Source of the DNA: Planctomycetota bacterium
GTDB lineage: Bacteria; Planctomycetota; DG-23; SLPQ01
Direction: 5' to 3'
Length of the DNA stretch: 12,141 bases
Assembly: GCA_021160625.1 (NCBI GenBank)
Contig: JAGHCE010000059.1
Coordinates: 1-12,141 of the forward strand
Shown here: positions 1 through 6,947 of the stretch, piece by piece
Layout of the letters: each line of letters begins with the position of its first letter
Numbering within the stretch: the first letter of the stretch is position 1
Program-made: the position numbers and the translations under genes
Notes under the pieces: model-generated
The model's database searches: none
What the model was told of the DNA's origin: nothing
Seen by the model: the letters and a program-made list of their open reading frames with translations, nothing else

Positions 1-785
1 ATGGGGCCGGCGTCGCCTGCGGGGCCGCTGGCGACGCTGGCTCCATTGGATTTCCCGGTCTCATCAGGCCGCGTTACTGCATCGATTTCCAGCGCGCCTT
101 CCGCAGCAAGCTCATCCTCGCCGACTCGCCTGCCGACCTCGAAAGCATCCTGGCCAAATGCAGGCGCCTTTCCATCGGGGTCCTCCTGCAGGAGCCCCTT
201 CCGCAGGAAGGCGCACTGGCGTCCTACAGCGCCTACGTGCGCCGTTCGGGGGAAATTGCGGGGGATTTTACGTCGCTCAGGGTGGGGGTTCATCCGCCGG
301 GCTTCGGGACGGGCTTCTTAGAGGTCTCGAAGCGCATTGAACCGGTCCTGGAATACGGCAGGATGCTCGTGAAGGCGCTTTCCTATCGCGGAGCGCTCCT
401 CAACCTTGACTTCAAGCAGAGCCCGCGCGACGGGCTTTGGAAGCTCCTGGACCTGAACGCCCGCTCCTGGCGGCAGGTCTCGCTTGCGCCGCTTTCGGGC
501 CTCGACGTTTTCGAGCATCTTCTCAGGGACTACACCGGCCAGGCGCCGCCGCCTGACGGGGACATCCGCTACGGGAAATGGTGGTTTTACCTCAAGGACG
601 CGCTCCTGGCGCACCGCGCCTGCCCTGACGATGCACCGCGGCTTGGGCAATATCTCAGCCTGCTGTGGTCGCCGCACACCTTCGGCCTGCTCGAGGCGGG
701 CGACCTACGGCCGATACTCGATGATCTCCGGCCTCTCTTCCTGCGCCGCATAAAAAAGCGCATCCCCTATCACCCCGCCCAGTGA
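1..785 (+). CDS. ATP-grasp ligase-like protein, C-terminal part (5' end outside window)
   Basis: The frame starting at base 3 is open to the TGA at 783-785 and gives 260 residues with no start codon needed, so the N-terminus lies upstream. The visible part resembles the ATP-grasp fold that couples ATP hydrolysis to joining a carboxylate to an amine or similar nucleophile. Seen in order: a GFPGLIRP strand (fragment residues 16-23, like the GFPvvlKP nucleotide-binding strand, with Arg for Lys), LLQEPLP (61-67), a segment ending GFGTGFLEVSK (100-110), and NLDFKQSPRDG...LLDLNARSW (134-156). The last matches the usual metal-binding strand E-x-N-P-R, but here the acid is Asp (D150) before N152. The C-terminal 100 residues are W/Y/L-rich and end in a basic patch. 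Substrate cannot be told: amino-acid ligases, polysaccharide-modifying and peptide-tailoring ATP-grasp proteins all share this fold. The gene ends 86 bases before aroB, with a promoter between, so it is probably a separate unit. Confidence 0.8.
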   Translation, partial: GAGVACGAAGDAGSIGFPGLIRPRYCIDFQRAFRSKLILADSPADLESILAKCRRLSIGVLLQEPLPQEGALASYSAYVRRSGEIAGDFTSLRVGVHPPGFGTGFLEVSKRIEPVLEYGRMLVKALSYRGALLNLDFKQSPRDGLWKLLDLNARSWRQVSLAPLSGLDVFEHLLRDYTGQAPPPDGDIRYGKWWFYLKDALLAHRACPDDAPRLGQYLSLLWSPHTFGLLEAGDLRPILDDLRPLFLRRIKKRIPYHPAQ

Positions 786-808
786 GGGCTATCGCGCGTG
801 ATTGGCGG

Positions 809-837
809 TTGACGGTTTCCGTGTGCCGGGCTAAAAT
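809..837 (+). promoter_or_regulatory. Sigma-70-type promoter for aroB and the downstream operon
   Basis: TTGACG (809-814) and TAAAAT (832-837) are separated by exactly 17 bases, matching the -35/-10 consensus at 5 of 6 positions each. Transcription would begin near 843-845, leaving a leader of about 28 bases before the aroB ATG at 872. An in-frame ATG at 836 falls inside the -10 box and so would not be on this transcript, which supports the 872 start. The element sits between the stop of the ATP-grasp gene and aroB. Confidence 0.6.
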
Positions 838-871
838 GCCCGCACTCGAAACTTTCCGGAGAACCTTGCTT

Positions 872-1963
872 ATGGCCGAGGTGCGCGTCGAACTGGGTGA
901 GAGGTCGTATACGGTTTACGTGGAGAGGGGCGCCGTGGGCCGGGTTGCCCGGCACATACCTCGTGGCCTCAAACCTACGCGGGTTTGGGTCATTTCCGAT
1001 GAGAACGTGGCGCCGCTTTACGCCGAGCGGGTAGTGGCTTCGTTTGAGGACGCCGGGTACGAGACGGCCCTTGAGGTTATCCCGGCAGGCGAGCGGGAAA
1101 AAAACCTCTCACGCGTCGAGCGGCTTTATCACCGGATGATCGAGGCCCGCCTCGACAGGAAATCGCTCGTCGCGGCGCTCGGCGGCGGCGTCGTCGGGGA
1201 CATCGCGGGCTTTGCGGCGGCGACCTATATGCGCGGGCTGGCGTACGTGCAGGTCCCCACGACGATAGTGGCCCAGGTGGACTCGTCGGTCGGCGGAAAA
1301 ACGGGTGTGGACCTTGCTGAGGGGAAAAACCTCGTAGGTGCGTTCCACCAGCCGGCGGCGGTGGTTATCGACCCTGAGACGCTTTCGACGCTGCCTGTGC
1401 GGGAGGTGTGCGCGGGTCTTGCGGAGGTCGTGAAGCACGGCGCGATCCTGGATGCAGGATATTTTGCCAGGCTGGAGGAGCTCGGCGAGGCCCTCCTGTC
1501 GATGGATGCCCAAACGGCCGAAGGGATTGTCGTAAGGTCGGTTGAAATAAAAGCGGACGTCGTCTCACGCGACGAACGCGAGGGGGGAATGAGGGCGATA
1601 CTCAACTTCGGGCACACGGTGGGTCACGCGCTGGAGGCGGCGACCGGGTACGAGAAATACCTCCACGGGGAAGCGGTTGCCGTGGGGATGGCGGCGGCCG
1701 CCAACATCGCCGAGGTTATGGGCCTTGCCGACGAGGGTGTGGGGAGGCGGATAAGGGCGCTTCTCGGGGTTCTCGGCCTGCCCGTGACGGGTGAGGGTCA
1801 TTCGTCGCGGGAGATAGCGGCGGCCCTGGGACGCGACAAGAAGGCGGTGGGCGGCACCGGGCGCTTCGTGCTGGTGAGCAAGATAGGACGCGCACAGATC
1901 GGCGTGGAGGTGCCGATGGAGGCACTCATCGAGGGCCTTTCCAAAACGGGGTTTCCCCGGTGA
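872..1963 (+). CDS. aroB: 3-dehydroquinate synthase
   Basis: AroB converts DAHP to 3-dehydroquinate, the second step of the shikimate pathway to aromatic amino acids, in the cytoplasm, using NAD+ and a divalent metal. The 363-residue product has the usual bacterial length. It shows the NAD-binding glycine-rich segment GGGVVGDIAGFAAATYMRG (104-122) and the substrate segment VPTTIVAQVDSSVGGKTGVD (128-147). The three expected metal ligands are present: E185 in GLAEVVKHG, H248 in NFGHTVGHALEA and H265 in YLHGEAVAVGM. The ATG at 872 is chosen because GGAGA (858-862) lies 9 bases upstream and a promoter overlaps the earlier in-frame ATG at 836; an in-frame GTG at 782 would overlap the previous gene. 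The stop overlaps the dprA start by 4 bases (GTGA), so the two are translationally coupled. It appears intact, with all catalytic signatures in place. Confidence 0.97.
   Translation: MAEVRVELGERSYTVYVERGAVGRVARHIPRGLKPTRVWVISDENVAPLYAERVVASFEDAGYETALEVIPAGEREKNLSRVERLYHRMIEARLDRKSLVAALGGGVVGDIAGFAAATYMRGLAYVQVPTTIVAQVDSSVGGKTGVDLAEGKNLVGAFHQPAAVVIDPETLSTLPVREVCAGLAEVVKHGAILDAGYFARLEELGEALLSMDAQTAEGIVVRSVEIKADVVSRDEREGGMRAILNFGHTVGHALEAATGYEKYLHGEAVAVGMAAAANIAEVMGLADEGVGRRIRALLGVLGLPVTGEGHSSREIAAALGRDKKAVGGTGRFVLVSKIGRAQIGVEVPMEALIEGLSKTGFPR
1947..1959 (+). other. Short GC hairpin at the aroB/dprA junction
   Basis: CGGGG-TTT-CCCCG forms a perfect 5-bp stem with a 3-base loop ending directly before the dprA GTG at 1960, inside the last aroB codons. 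In mRNA it could mask the dprA start until ribosomes translating aroB melt it. In G+C-rich coding sequence such a short stem can also arise by chance. Confidence 0.3.
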
Positions 1964-3069
1964 CGGTTTCGGAGGATCTCCGCGCACTCGTTGCCATAAA
2001 CCTCTCCGGCGGCATCGGCTGGACGATATACGGGCGGCTCCTGGAGCGGTTTGGGACGCCGGAGGGTATCTTGGGCGCGCCGGCGGGCCAGCTGCAAGAG
2101 GTCAGGGCGCTCGGTGCGGCGCGTGCGGCGGCGTTGCACAATGTGATCGAGACGGGCGCGGTCGACGATGAACTAAAGTGCGCCGAAGAGCACAACATCA
2201 CGATCCTGCCGCACACGGGTGATGACTATCCGGCGGCCTTGAGACACATTCCCACGCCGCCGCTTATCCTCTACGTCCAGGGAGAACTAAGGAAGACCGA
2301 CGCCGTGGCGCTGGCGTTCGTGGGCAGCCGCCGGGCGAGCATCTACGGGCTCAAGGCCGCCAGGCGCCTTGCGGGGCAGGCGGCGGCTGCGGGGTTCACG
2401 GTCGTCTCCGGCCTCGCGCGCGGGATCGACCAGGCGGCGCACAGGGCGGCGCTCGAGGTCGGCGGGCGGACGATCGGGGTTGTCGGGTCGGGCTTGTCGG
2501 TGATTTATCCGGCCGGTTCCGAGAAGCTCGTTAGCCAAATCGCCGCCAGCGGCGCGGTGGTGAGCGAGTTCCCACTTACGTTCGGGCCGCTCAAGGGCAA
2601 CTTTCCCCGGCGCAACAGGATAATAAGCGGCCTGTCGCTGGGCGTGGTGGTCGTGGAGGCGGCCAGGCGAAGCGGCAGCCTCATCACCGCCAGGCACGCG
2701 GGCGAGCAGGGAAAAGAGGTCTTCGCCGTGCCCGGCCAGATCGGGTCGGCCTCCAGCTTCGGGGCCAACAGGCTCATCCAGGACGGCGCGAAACTGGTGC
2801 TGGACTTAGCCGACATCACGACGGAGCTCGGCGTCCTGGACGCGCCGGTCGACCTTCCGGGGATGGAGGCGGTGGAGGACTTGCGGTCGATGTCGCTAAA
2901 CGACGTCGAGCGGCGTGTCTTCAACGCTGTTGACGAGAAGGGGGTGTCTGTTGAAGATGTTATTGTCGGGACCGAGTTAGCAGCCCAGACGGTGAGCTCA
3001 ACGCTTTTGATACTCGAGATGAAGCGGCTGGTGAGGCAGCTTTCGGGTAATCGGTTCGCGAAGTATTAG
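1960..3069 (+). CDS. dprA: DNA-processing protein DprA (Smf)
   Basis: DprA binds incoming single-stranded DNA during natural transformation and loads RecA on it; it is also widespread in species not known to be competent. The 369-residue product has an N-terminal SAM/helix-hairpin-like region (about 5-65), then the Rossmann-like DprA core: VGSRRASIYG (121-130), SGLARGIDQAAH (150-161), GSGLSVIYP (176-184), SEFPL...GNFPRRNRIISGLS (202-226), VEAARRSGSLITARHAGEQG (232-251) and EVFAVPG (253-259). The last 60 residues (about 310-369) look like the winged-helix DML1 domain. The GTG start at 1960 overlaps the aroB stop (GTGA), and no strong Shine-Dalgarno is visible, so translation probably depends on coupling to aroB. 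A perfect 5-bp GC hairpin abuts the start codon. It appears complete. The link with aroB is not the most common one; dprA often sits next to topA or the xerC-hslVU cluster. Confidence 0.96.
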   Translation: MTVSEDLRALVAINLSGGIGWTIYGRLLERFGTPEGILGAPAGQLQEVRALGAARAAALHNVIETGAVDDELKCAEEHNITILPHTGDDYPAALRHIPTPPLILYVQGELRKTDAVALAFVGSRRASIYGLKAARRLAGQAAAAGFTVVSGLARGIDQAAHRAALEVGGRTIGVVGSGLSVIYPAGSEKLVSQIAASGAVVSEFPLTFGPLKGNFPRRNRIISGLSLGVVVVEAARRSGSLITARHAGEQGKEVFAVPGQIGSASSFGANRLIQDGAKLVLDLADITTELGVLDAPVDLPGMEAVEDLRSMSLNDVERRVFNAVDEKGVSVEDVIVGTELAAQTVSSTLLILEMKRLVRQLSGNRFAKY

Positions 3070-3084
3070 CGCCGGCAAAGTGCC

Positions 3085-3090
3085 GAGGAG
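3085..3090 (+). promoter_or_regulatory. Ribosome binding site that decides the start of the solute-binding protein
   Basis: GAGGAG lies 7 bases before an in-frame TTG at 3098. The alternative GTG at 3080 is upstream of this site, has no purine-rich sequence before it, and lies within a small hairpin (CGGCA-AAG-TGCCG, 3073-3085). The site therefore favours TTG 3098. Confidence 0.55.
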
Positions 3091-3097
3091 GCGCGGT

Positions 3098-4423
3098 TTG
3101 AAGGGACTTCTCAAGGGATTGGCGGTGGTTGCGGTGCTTTTCGCCGTGGCGGTGCTCCTTTTCCACGAGAAGGACACCGTAGCAGGCCGCGCGAACCGGC
3201 TTGAGATTTTCTATATGTACAACGAGGGCGAGCCGCAGTCCGACTGGGTCTTGGACGCGGCCGAGCGCTTCGGCAAACTCCACCCCGGGCTCGATGTGGA
3301 AGTCATCTTCGCCGGGCGCGACGTCCTGGAAAAGATAAGGCCCAGGCTCATTATGGACAATCCCCCCGACATCGTGAACCAGGGAGGCGACATCCTGCGC
3401 GTGCTGATGGAGGACGGCCTGCTCGAGCCGCTCGACGACGCCCTAGCGTCGCCCGCAATGGATCGCGACATCCCCTGGGGCGACACTTTCGTGGGCCACC
3501 TGCAGGACCTCTACACCTTCGAAGGCCACCGCTGCCAGATTCCCGTGGGCCTTTTCTGCAACGTCATTTTCTATAACAAGGACCAGTTCGAACGTTTCGG
3601 CCTGGAAAAGCCGCGCACCTGGAAGGAGTTTCTCAACGTCTGCCAGGTCTTCAAGGACAACGGCATCGAGCCCATCGCGGCCGACGGCACCGAGCGCGGC
3701 TACAACATAATGTGGATCTCGGCGATGCTGACGCGGACAGCCAAGATTGCTCACATCAAAGAAACGGCGCTGGGCAAAGAGGGCACTTCCTGGACCGAGG
3801 AACCTTTCGTCGAGGCGGCTAAGCTTGTCGGCGAGCTCCTGGACAAGGGTTACATAATGAAGGGCTACAAGGCGTCCAAGTGGCCGGCGGCGCAGATTCG
3901 CTGGGCACAGGGCAAGTGCGGCCTGCTCTACAACGGCACGTGGATCCCGAAGGAGATGAAGGAAAAACTGCCGAAGGGTTTCCGGATGGGGATGTTCCGC
4001 TTCCCGGTGGTAGCGGCGTTTCCCGACGCCGACGGGATGAAACAGAACATCGGCGCGGAGTGCTACGCCATCCCGAAGGGAGCGAAAAACAAGGCGCGCG
4101 CGGTTGAATTCCTGAAGTTCATCACGACGCGCTCCGAGTGCAAGCAGTATATCAAAATGGACATTGCGCCGGCGGTTGTGGGCGGCGGGATGCCGGAAAG
4201 CCTGGCGGGCCTCGACGAGCTGCTGATGCCGCCGTACGGTTTTATGAGAGGCGTCGCCGGCATAAGCGCCGACTCGCCGGAGCTCCAGGAGTGGTACCGG
4301 CAGGTGGCGCGGGACATCTGGAACGACGCCTTCCTCGGAAAGTACACACCCGACCAGATGTGCCGGAAGATGGACGAGGTGCAGAAGCGGTTCCACGAGA
4401 GGAAAGAGGCCCTTGAGAAGTAG
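3098..4423 (+). CDS. Extracellular solute-binding protein of a CUT1 ABC importer
   Basis: This is the substrate-capture subunit of a carbohydrate-type ABC importer, acting outside the cytoplasmic membrane and delivering ligand to the two permeases encoded next. The 441-residue form from TTG 3098 begins with a basic tip and a hydrophobic stretch (about 3-22, MKGLLKGLAVVAVLF...), a signal peptide or uncleaved anchor. No lipobox cysteine follows, so it is probably not a lipoprotein. Family-1 binding-protein signatures are present: MDNPPDIVNQGG (86-97), VIFYNKDQFERFGLEKPRTW (156-175), a WAQGKCGLLYNGTW segment (269-282) and AIPKGAKNKARAVEFLKFIT (324-343). Length is typical. The start choice rests on the GAGGAG site; GTG 3080 would add six residues (MPRRRG). 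It follows dprA by 28 bases and is probably on the same transcript. The ligand cannot be read from sequence: sugars, oligosaccharides, polyols or glycerophosphodiesters are all possible for this family. Confidence 0.9.
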   Translation: MKGLLKGLAVVAVLFAVAVLLFHEKDTVAGRANRLEIFYMYNEGEPQSDWVLDAAERFGKLHPGLDVEVIFAGRDVLEKIRPRLIMDNPPDIVNQGGDILRVLMEDGLLEPLDDALASPAMDRDIPWGDTFVGHLQDLYTFEGHRCQIPVGLFCNVIFYNKDQFERFGLEKPRTWKEFLNVCQVFKDNGIEPIAADGTERGYNIMWISAMLTRTAKIAHIKETALGKEGTSWTEEPFVEAAKLVGELLDKGYIMKGYKASKWPAAQIRWAQGKCGLLYNGTWIPKEMKEKLPKGFRMGMFRFPVVAAFPDADGMKQNIGAECYAIPKGAKNKARAVEFLKFITTRSECKQYIKMDIAPAVVGGGMPESLAGLDELLMPPYGFMRGVAGISADSPELQEWYRQVARDIWNDAFLGKYTPDQMCRKMDEVQKRFHERKEALEK

Positions 4424-4459
4424 CAGCACGAAATCCGCCCGCGGCAAAGAGGCGCGGCA

Positions 4460-5419
4460 ATGATAGTACGGGGCAAACAGTCCTGGTGGAAGTCCCTTGC
4501 CAGCCCGGCGATGGTGTTACTGGCGCCGGCGGTGCTGCTCTACACGCTCTTTTTCGTCTGGCCGGCCGCGCAGGCCTTTTGGGTAAGCCTCAACAAGTGG
4601 AGCGGCTTCGCCCCGAAGATGCAGTGGATAGGGCTTGCCAATTTCAGGGAACTGTGGTACGAGACGAAGTTCTGGCGGGCAATCCTCAACAACTTCATCT
4701 TTATGTTCGGCGGAGGGGCGGCGACGTTTACGTTTGCACTTGTCTTCGCGGCGGCGCTCTCGAACAGGAAGTTCCCCGGAAGGCGCTTTTTCAAAACCGT
4801 GCTCTTTGCCCCTTACGTGGTTTCCGTGGTAGGGATAGCGATCCTCTGGACGTTCGTCTACGACCCGAACTGGGGCCTGGCCAACGGCCTGCTCTCAGGT
4901 GCGGGAAAGGTCATCGTGTCTCTGTTGCAACAGGTTGGGCTCGCACAGGGGTCGACAGGGGCCGTCAGCATCGAATGGCTCGGCAGCCCCGCGATGGCCA
5001 TCGTGTCGCTCGTCATCGTTATGGTGTGGGGGGGAATAGGGTTCTACTTAGTGCTCCTTATGGCCGGAATAGACCGGATACCGGATGACCTTTACGAGGC
5101 GGCCAGGATCGACGGCGCGACGGAGCTGCAGAATTTCTTTCACATAACGCTGCCGCTCTTGAAAGACGTCCTGGTCGTGGCGATAAGCATCTACATCATC
5201 GGGTCCTTGAAAACCTTCGGCCTCATCTGGGCGATGACCAGGGGCGGGCAGTCGACGCACGTTATGGGAACGTATATGTACGAGGTGGCCTTCGACCCGC
5301 AGACGATGACGTTCCGGATGGGTTACGGGACGGCTATGACGGTGATACTGTTTTTCCTGGTTGTCCTGATGACGTTTTCGTTCAACCGGATAATGCGGCG
5401 CACAAAGATAGAGTACTGA
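4460..5419 (+). CDS. ABC importer permease, MalF/UgpA type
   Basis: This is the first of two integral membrane subunits forming the channel of the CUT1 importer. The 319-residue product has about six hydrophobic segments: near 17-40, 77-100, 115-135, 178-203, 236-258 and 290-306. It carries the cytoplasmic EAA coupling loop EAARIDGATELQNFFHITLP (213-232) that docks on the ATPase; the EAA-x3-G spacing is intact. Length matches UgpA/LacF-like permeases rather than MalF, which has a large extra periplasmic loop. The ATG at 4460 has AGAGG (4448-4452) 7 bases upstream, and this site lies in the loop of a possible CCGCG/CGCGG stem (4439-4457). The gene starts 36 bases after the binding protein, and its TGA shares one base with the ATG of the second permease. 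No ATPase gene is adjacent, so a shared MsmK/UgpC-type ATPase encoded elsewhere is the likely motor. Confidence 0.93.
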   Translation: MIVRGKQSWWKSLASPAMVLLAPAVLLYTLFFVWPAAQAFWVSLNKWSGFAPKMQWIGLANFRELWYETKFWRAILNNFIFMFGGGAATFTFALVFAAALSNRKFPGRRFFKTVLFAPYVVSVVGIAILWTFVYDPNWGLANGLLSGAGKVIVSLLQQVGLAQGSTGAVSIEWLGSPAMAIVSLVIVMVWGGIGFYLVLLMAGIDRIPDDLYEAARIDGATELQNFFHITLPLLKDVLVVAISIYIIGSLKTFGLIWAMTRGGQSTHVMGTYMYEVAFDPQTMTFRMGYGTAMTVILFFLVVLMTFSFNRIMRRTKIEY

Positions 5420-6783
5420 TGAAGACACAAAGCTCACAAGATTACAAGCCGGCCAAGGGGCTGTCGTCGGCCTGGGGCAACACTTTCATATTCGCGCTGC
5501 TTTCGGCCTGGGCGGCGTTTTCGCTTTTCGGCTTTGCGTGGGTGATGTACACGTCGCTTAAAACCGACGGCGAGCTTTTTGCAAGCCCCTGGGGGCTTCC
5601 CCGTCGGCTCGTGCCGCTTTCGATCGCCCAGCGTTCGAGCGAAATGCCGCAGCACAGGGCCGACAACGCGCTCGACAAGGACCAGTCAACGTTCTGGGCG
5701 ACGGCGCCTGCGGCCGAAGGCGCGTCGGAGATGCTTGTCTTCGACCTCGGCGAGCAGGAAGTGCTCTCGAAGGTTACGCTCCGGGCGTCCGGGAAGCCGC
5801 AGTTGTTCCCGTCCGACTTTGTCGTGGAGCTCTTTGATGACGGCCAGTGGACGAGGGTCGTGGACGTCAAGGATTTCCCTGCCCCTTCCGAGGCAAGGGC
5901 CGAGCATACGTTCGAGTTCGAGCCGCATGAAGCGACGCGGATGAGGCTCGTCATCGACAAGACCATGCGCGACCCGGACACGGGGCTTTACGGTGCCGAG
6001 ATTGCGGGCATACGGCTCTATCGCAAGAGCGTGCATCTTAGGTGGGACAACTACGCGTTCGCCTGGACCATCTCGAAGATGGGTTCGTATACACTAAACA
6101 GCATCATCGTGACGACGACGAGCGTTTTTCTCATCGTCATCATCTCGTCAATGGCGGCCTACGCCGTGACGAAGTGCCAATTTCGCGGGAAGCAGTTTTT
6201 CTTTTATTACTTCCTGGCAGGGCTGGCGGTGCCTGCGGGACTGCTTCTGGTGCCGCTGTTTATGTTCCTGATGAAGTTTAACATCGAAGATCTCAAGCTC
6301 TTGCATCTGGGGTCGTGGTGGCTTATCCGGATCCGGGATTTTTACCTCGTCGACTCGCGGCTTTCGCTCATTCTCATCTACACGACGCTGGGGCTGCCTT
6401 TTACGATATTCGTCCTGACCGGCTTTTTCCGGACGCTGCCGACGGCCCTGGCGGAGGCGGCCGCCATCGACGGGGCCAGCGAATACGGCACGTTCTGGAA
6501 GATATTCCTGCCGCTTGCCAAGCCCGGGCTCGTCACGGTGTCGATATTCAACTTCCTCTATACCTGGAACGAGTACCAGTTCGCGCTCGTTTTCATTTCC
6601 AACCCGAAGCTGAAAACCCTCCCGCTCGGCATATACAGCCTGATGGTGGCCACGCAGCACTCCTCGAAATGGACCGCGCTTTTCGCGGGTCTGGTTATCC
6701 TTATCGTCCCGACGATAGTAATCTTCCTCATCCTCGAAGACCGCATCACCAAGGGCCTCACCGTCGGCGCGGTCAAGGGGTAA
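5419..6783 (+). CDS. ABC importer permease, MalG/UgpE type, with an inserted discoidin-like domain
   Basis: This is the second membrane subunit of the importer. At 454 residues it is far longer than the usual 270-300. TM1 is about 22-46 and is followed by the normal SPWGLP segment (56-61); the conserved HLRWDNYAFAW (206-216), which normally follows at once, comes about 145 residues later. The insert (about 67-203) reads like an F5/8 type C/CBM32 galactose-binding fold: ADNALDKDQSTFWAT (81-95), MLVFDLGEQEVLSKVTLRAS (105-124), FVVELFDDGQWTRVVDV (134-150), RMRLVID (174-180) and GAEIAGIRLY (192-201). By MalG topology this loop faces outward. The remaining segments lie near 225-250, 260-284, 315-336, 370-392 and 420-440, with the EAA loop EAAAIDGASEYGTFWKIFLP at 346-365. 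A second smaller extension (about 288-312) sits in a later loop. The TGATG overlap couples it to the preceding gene. Permease identity is firm; the insert assignment rests on pattern recognition. Confidence 0.92.
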   Translation: MKTQSSQDYKPAKGLSSAWGNTFIFALLSAWAAFSLFGFAWVMYTSLKTDGELFASPWGLPRRLVPLSIAQRSSEMPQHRADNALDKDQSTFWATAPAAEGASEMLVFDLGEQEVLSKVTLRASGKPQLFPSDFVVELFDDGQWTRVVDVKDFPAPSEARAEHTFEFEPHEATRMRLVIDKTMRDPDTGLYGAEIAGIRLYRKSVHLRWDNYAFAWTISKMGSYTLNSIIVTTTSVFLIVIISSMAAYAVTKCQFRGKQFFFYYFLAGLAVPAGLLLVPLFMFLMKFNIEDLKLLHLGSWWLIRIRDFYLVDSRLSLILIYTTLGLPFTIFVLTGFFRTLPTALAEAAAIDGASEYGTFWKIFLPLAKPGLVTVSIFNFLYTWNEYQFALVFISNPKLKTLPLGIYSLMVATQHSSKWTALFAGLVILIVPTIVIFLILEDRITKGLTVGAVKG

Positions 6784-6947
6784 GACCTGTTTCTGTCACG
6801 CCGCCGCCCGACTTGCACTACAGTGTATGTTAACTCATTGGGCATTAGGCAGCGTCTTTGTAGCGCGAACGCGACTCGAAGAAACGCCTCGCTGACACCG
6901 CAATGAATGTTTGCCAGAAAGGTGTGCTCAGACGATCAGCCTTGAAA
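6784..6947. other. Convergent intergenic region
   Basis: These 164 bases separate the end of the permease operon (+) from the end of the GHKL ATPase gene (-). I see no convincing gene or tRNA. The only structure noticed is the imperfect palindrome at 6850-6894. Base composition shifts from the G+C-rich operon to the lower-G+C cassette across this stretch, so it may contain the left boundary of the insertion. Confidence 0.5.
6850..6894. terminator. Imperfect palindrome, possible bidirectional terminator
   Basis: CAGCG (6850-6854) pairs with CGCTG (6890-6894). TCTTTG (6855-6860) pairs with CGAAGA (6877-6882) with one G-T wobble, and an inner CGC/GCG closes a GAAC loop. The two arms are interrupted by a 7-base bulge and a 3x3 internal loop. 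Its place between two converging genes suits a bidirectional terminator, but no T-tract follows on either strand, so an intrinsic terminator is not established. Confidence 0.3.

Noticed and set aside
3443..4447. A 334-residue minus-strand open frame opposite the binding-protein gene
   Set aside because: It mirrors a clear family-1 binding protein; the long frame is expected from high third-position G+C, and its Arg/His/Leu-rich translation resembles no family.
6826..6900. Integron attC-like or tRNA-remnant site near 6830-6900
   Set aside because: The GTTAAC and palindromic pieces do not fit the attC core pairing, and no tRNA T-loop or acceptor pattern was found.
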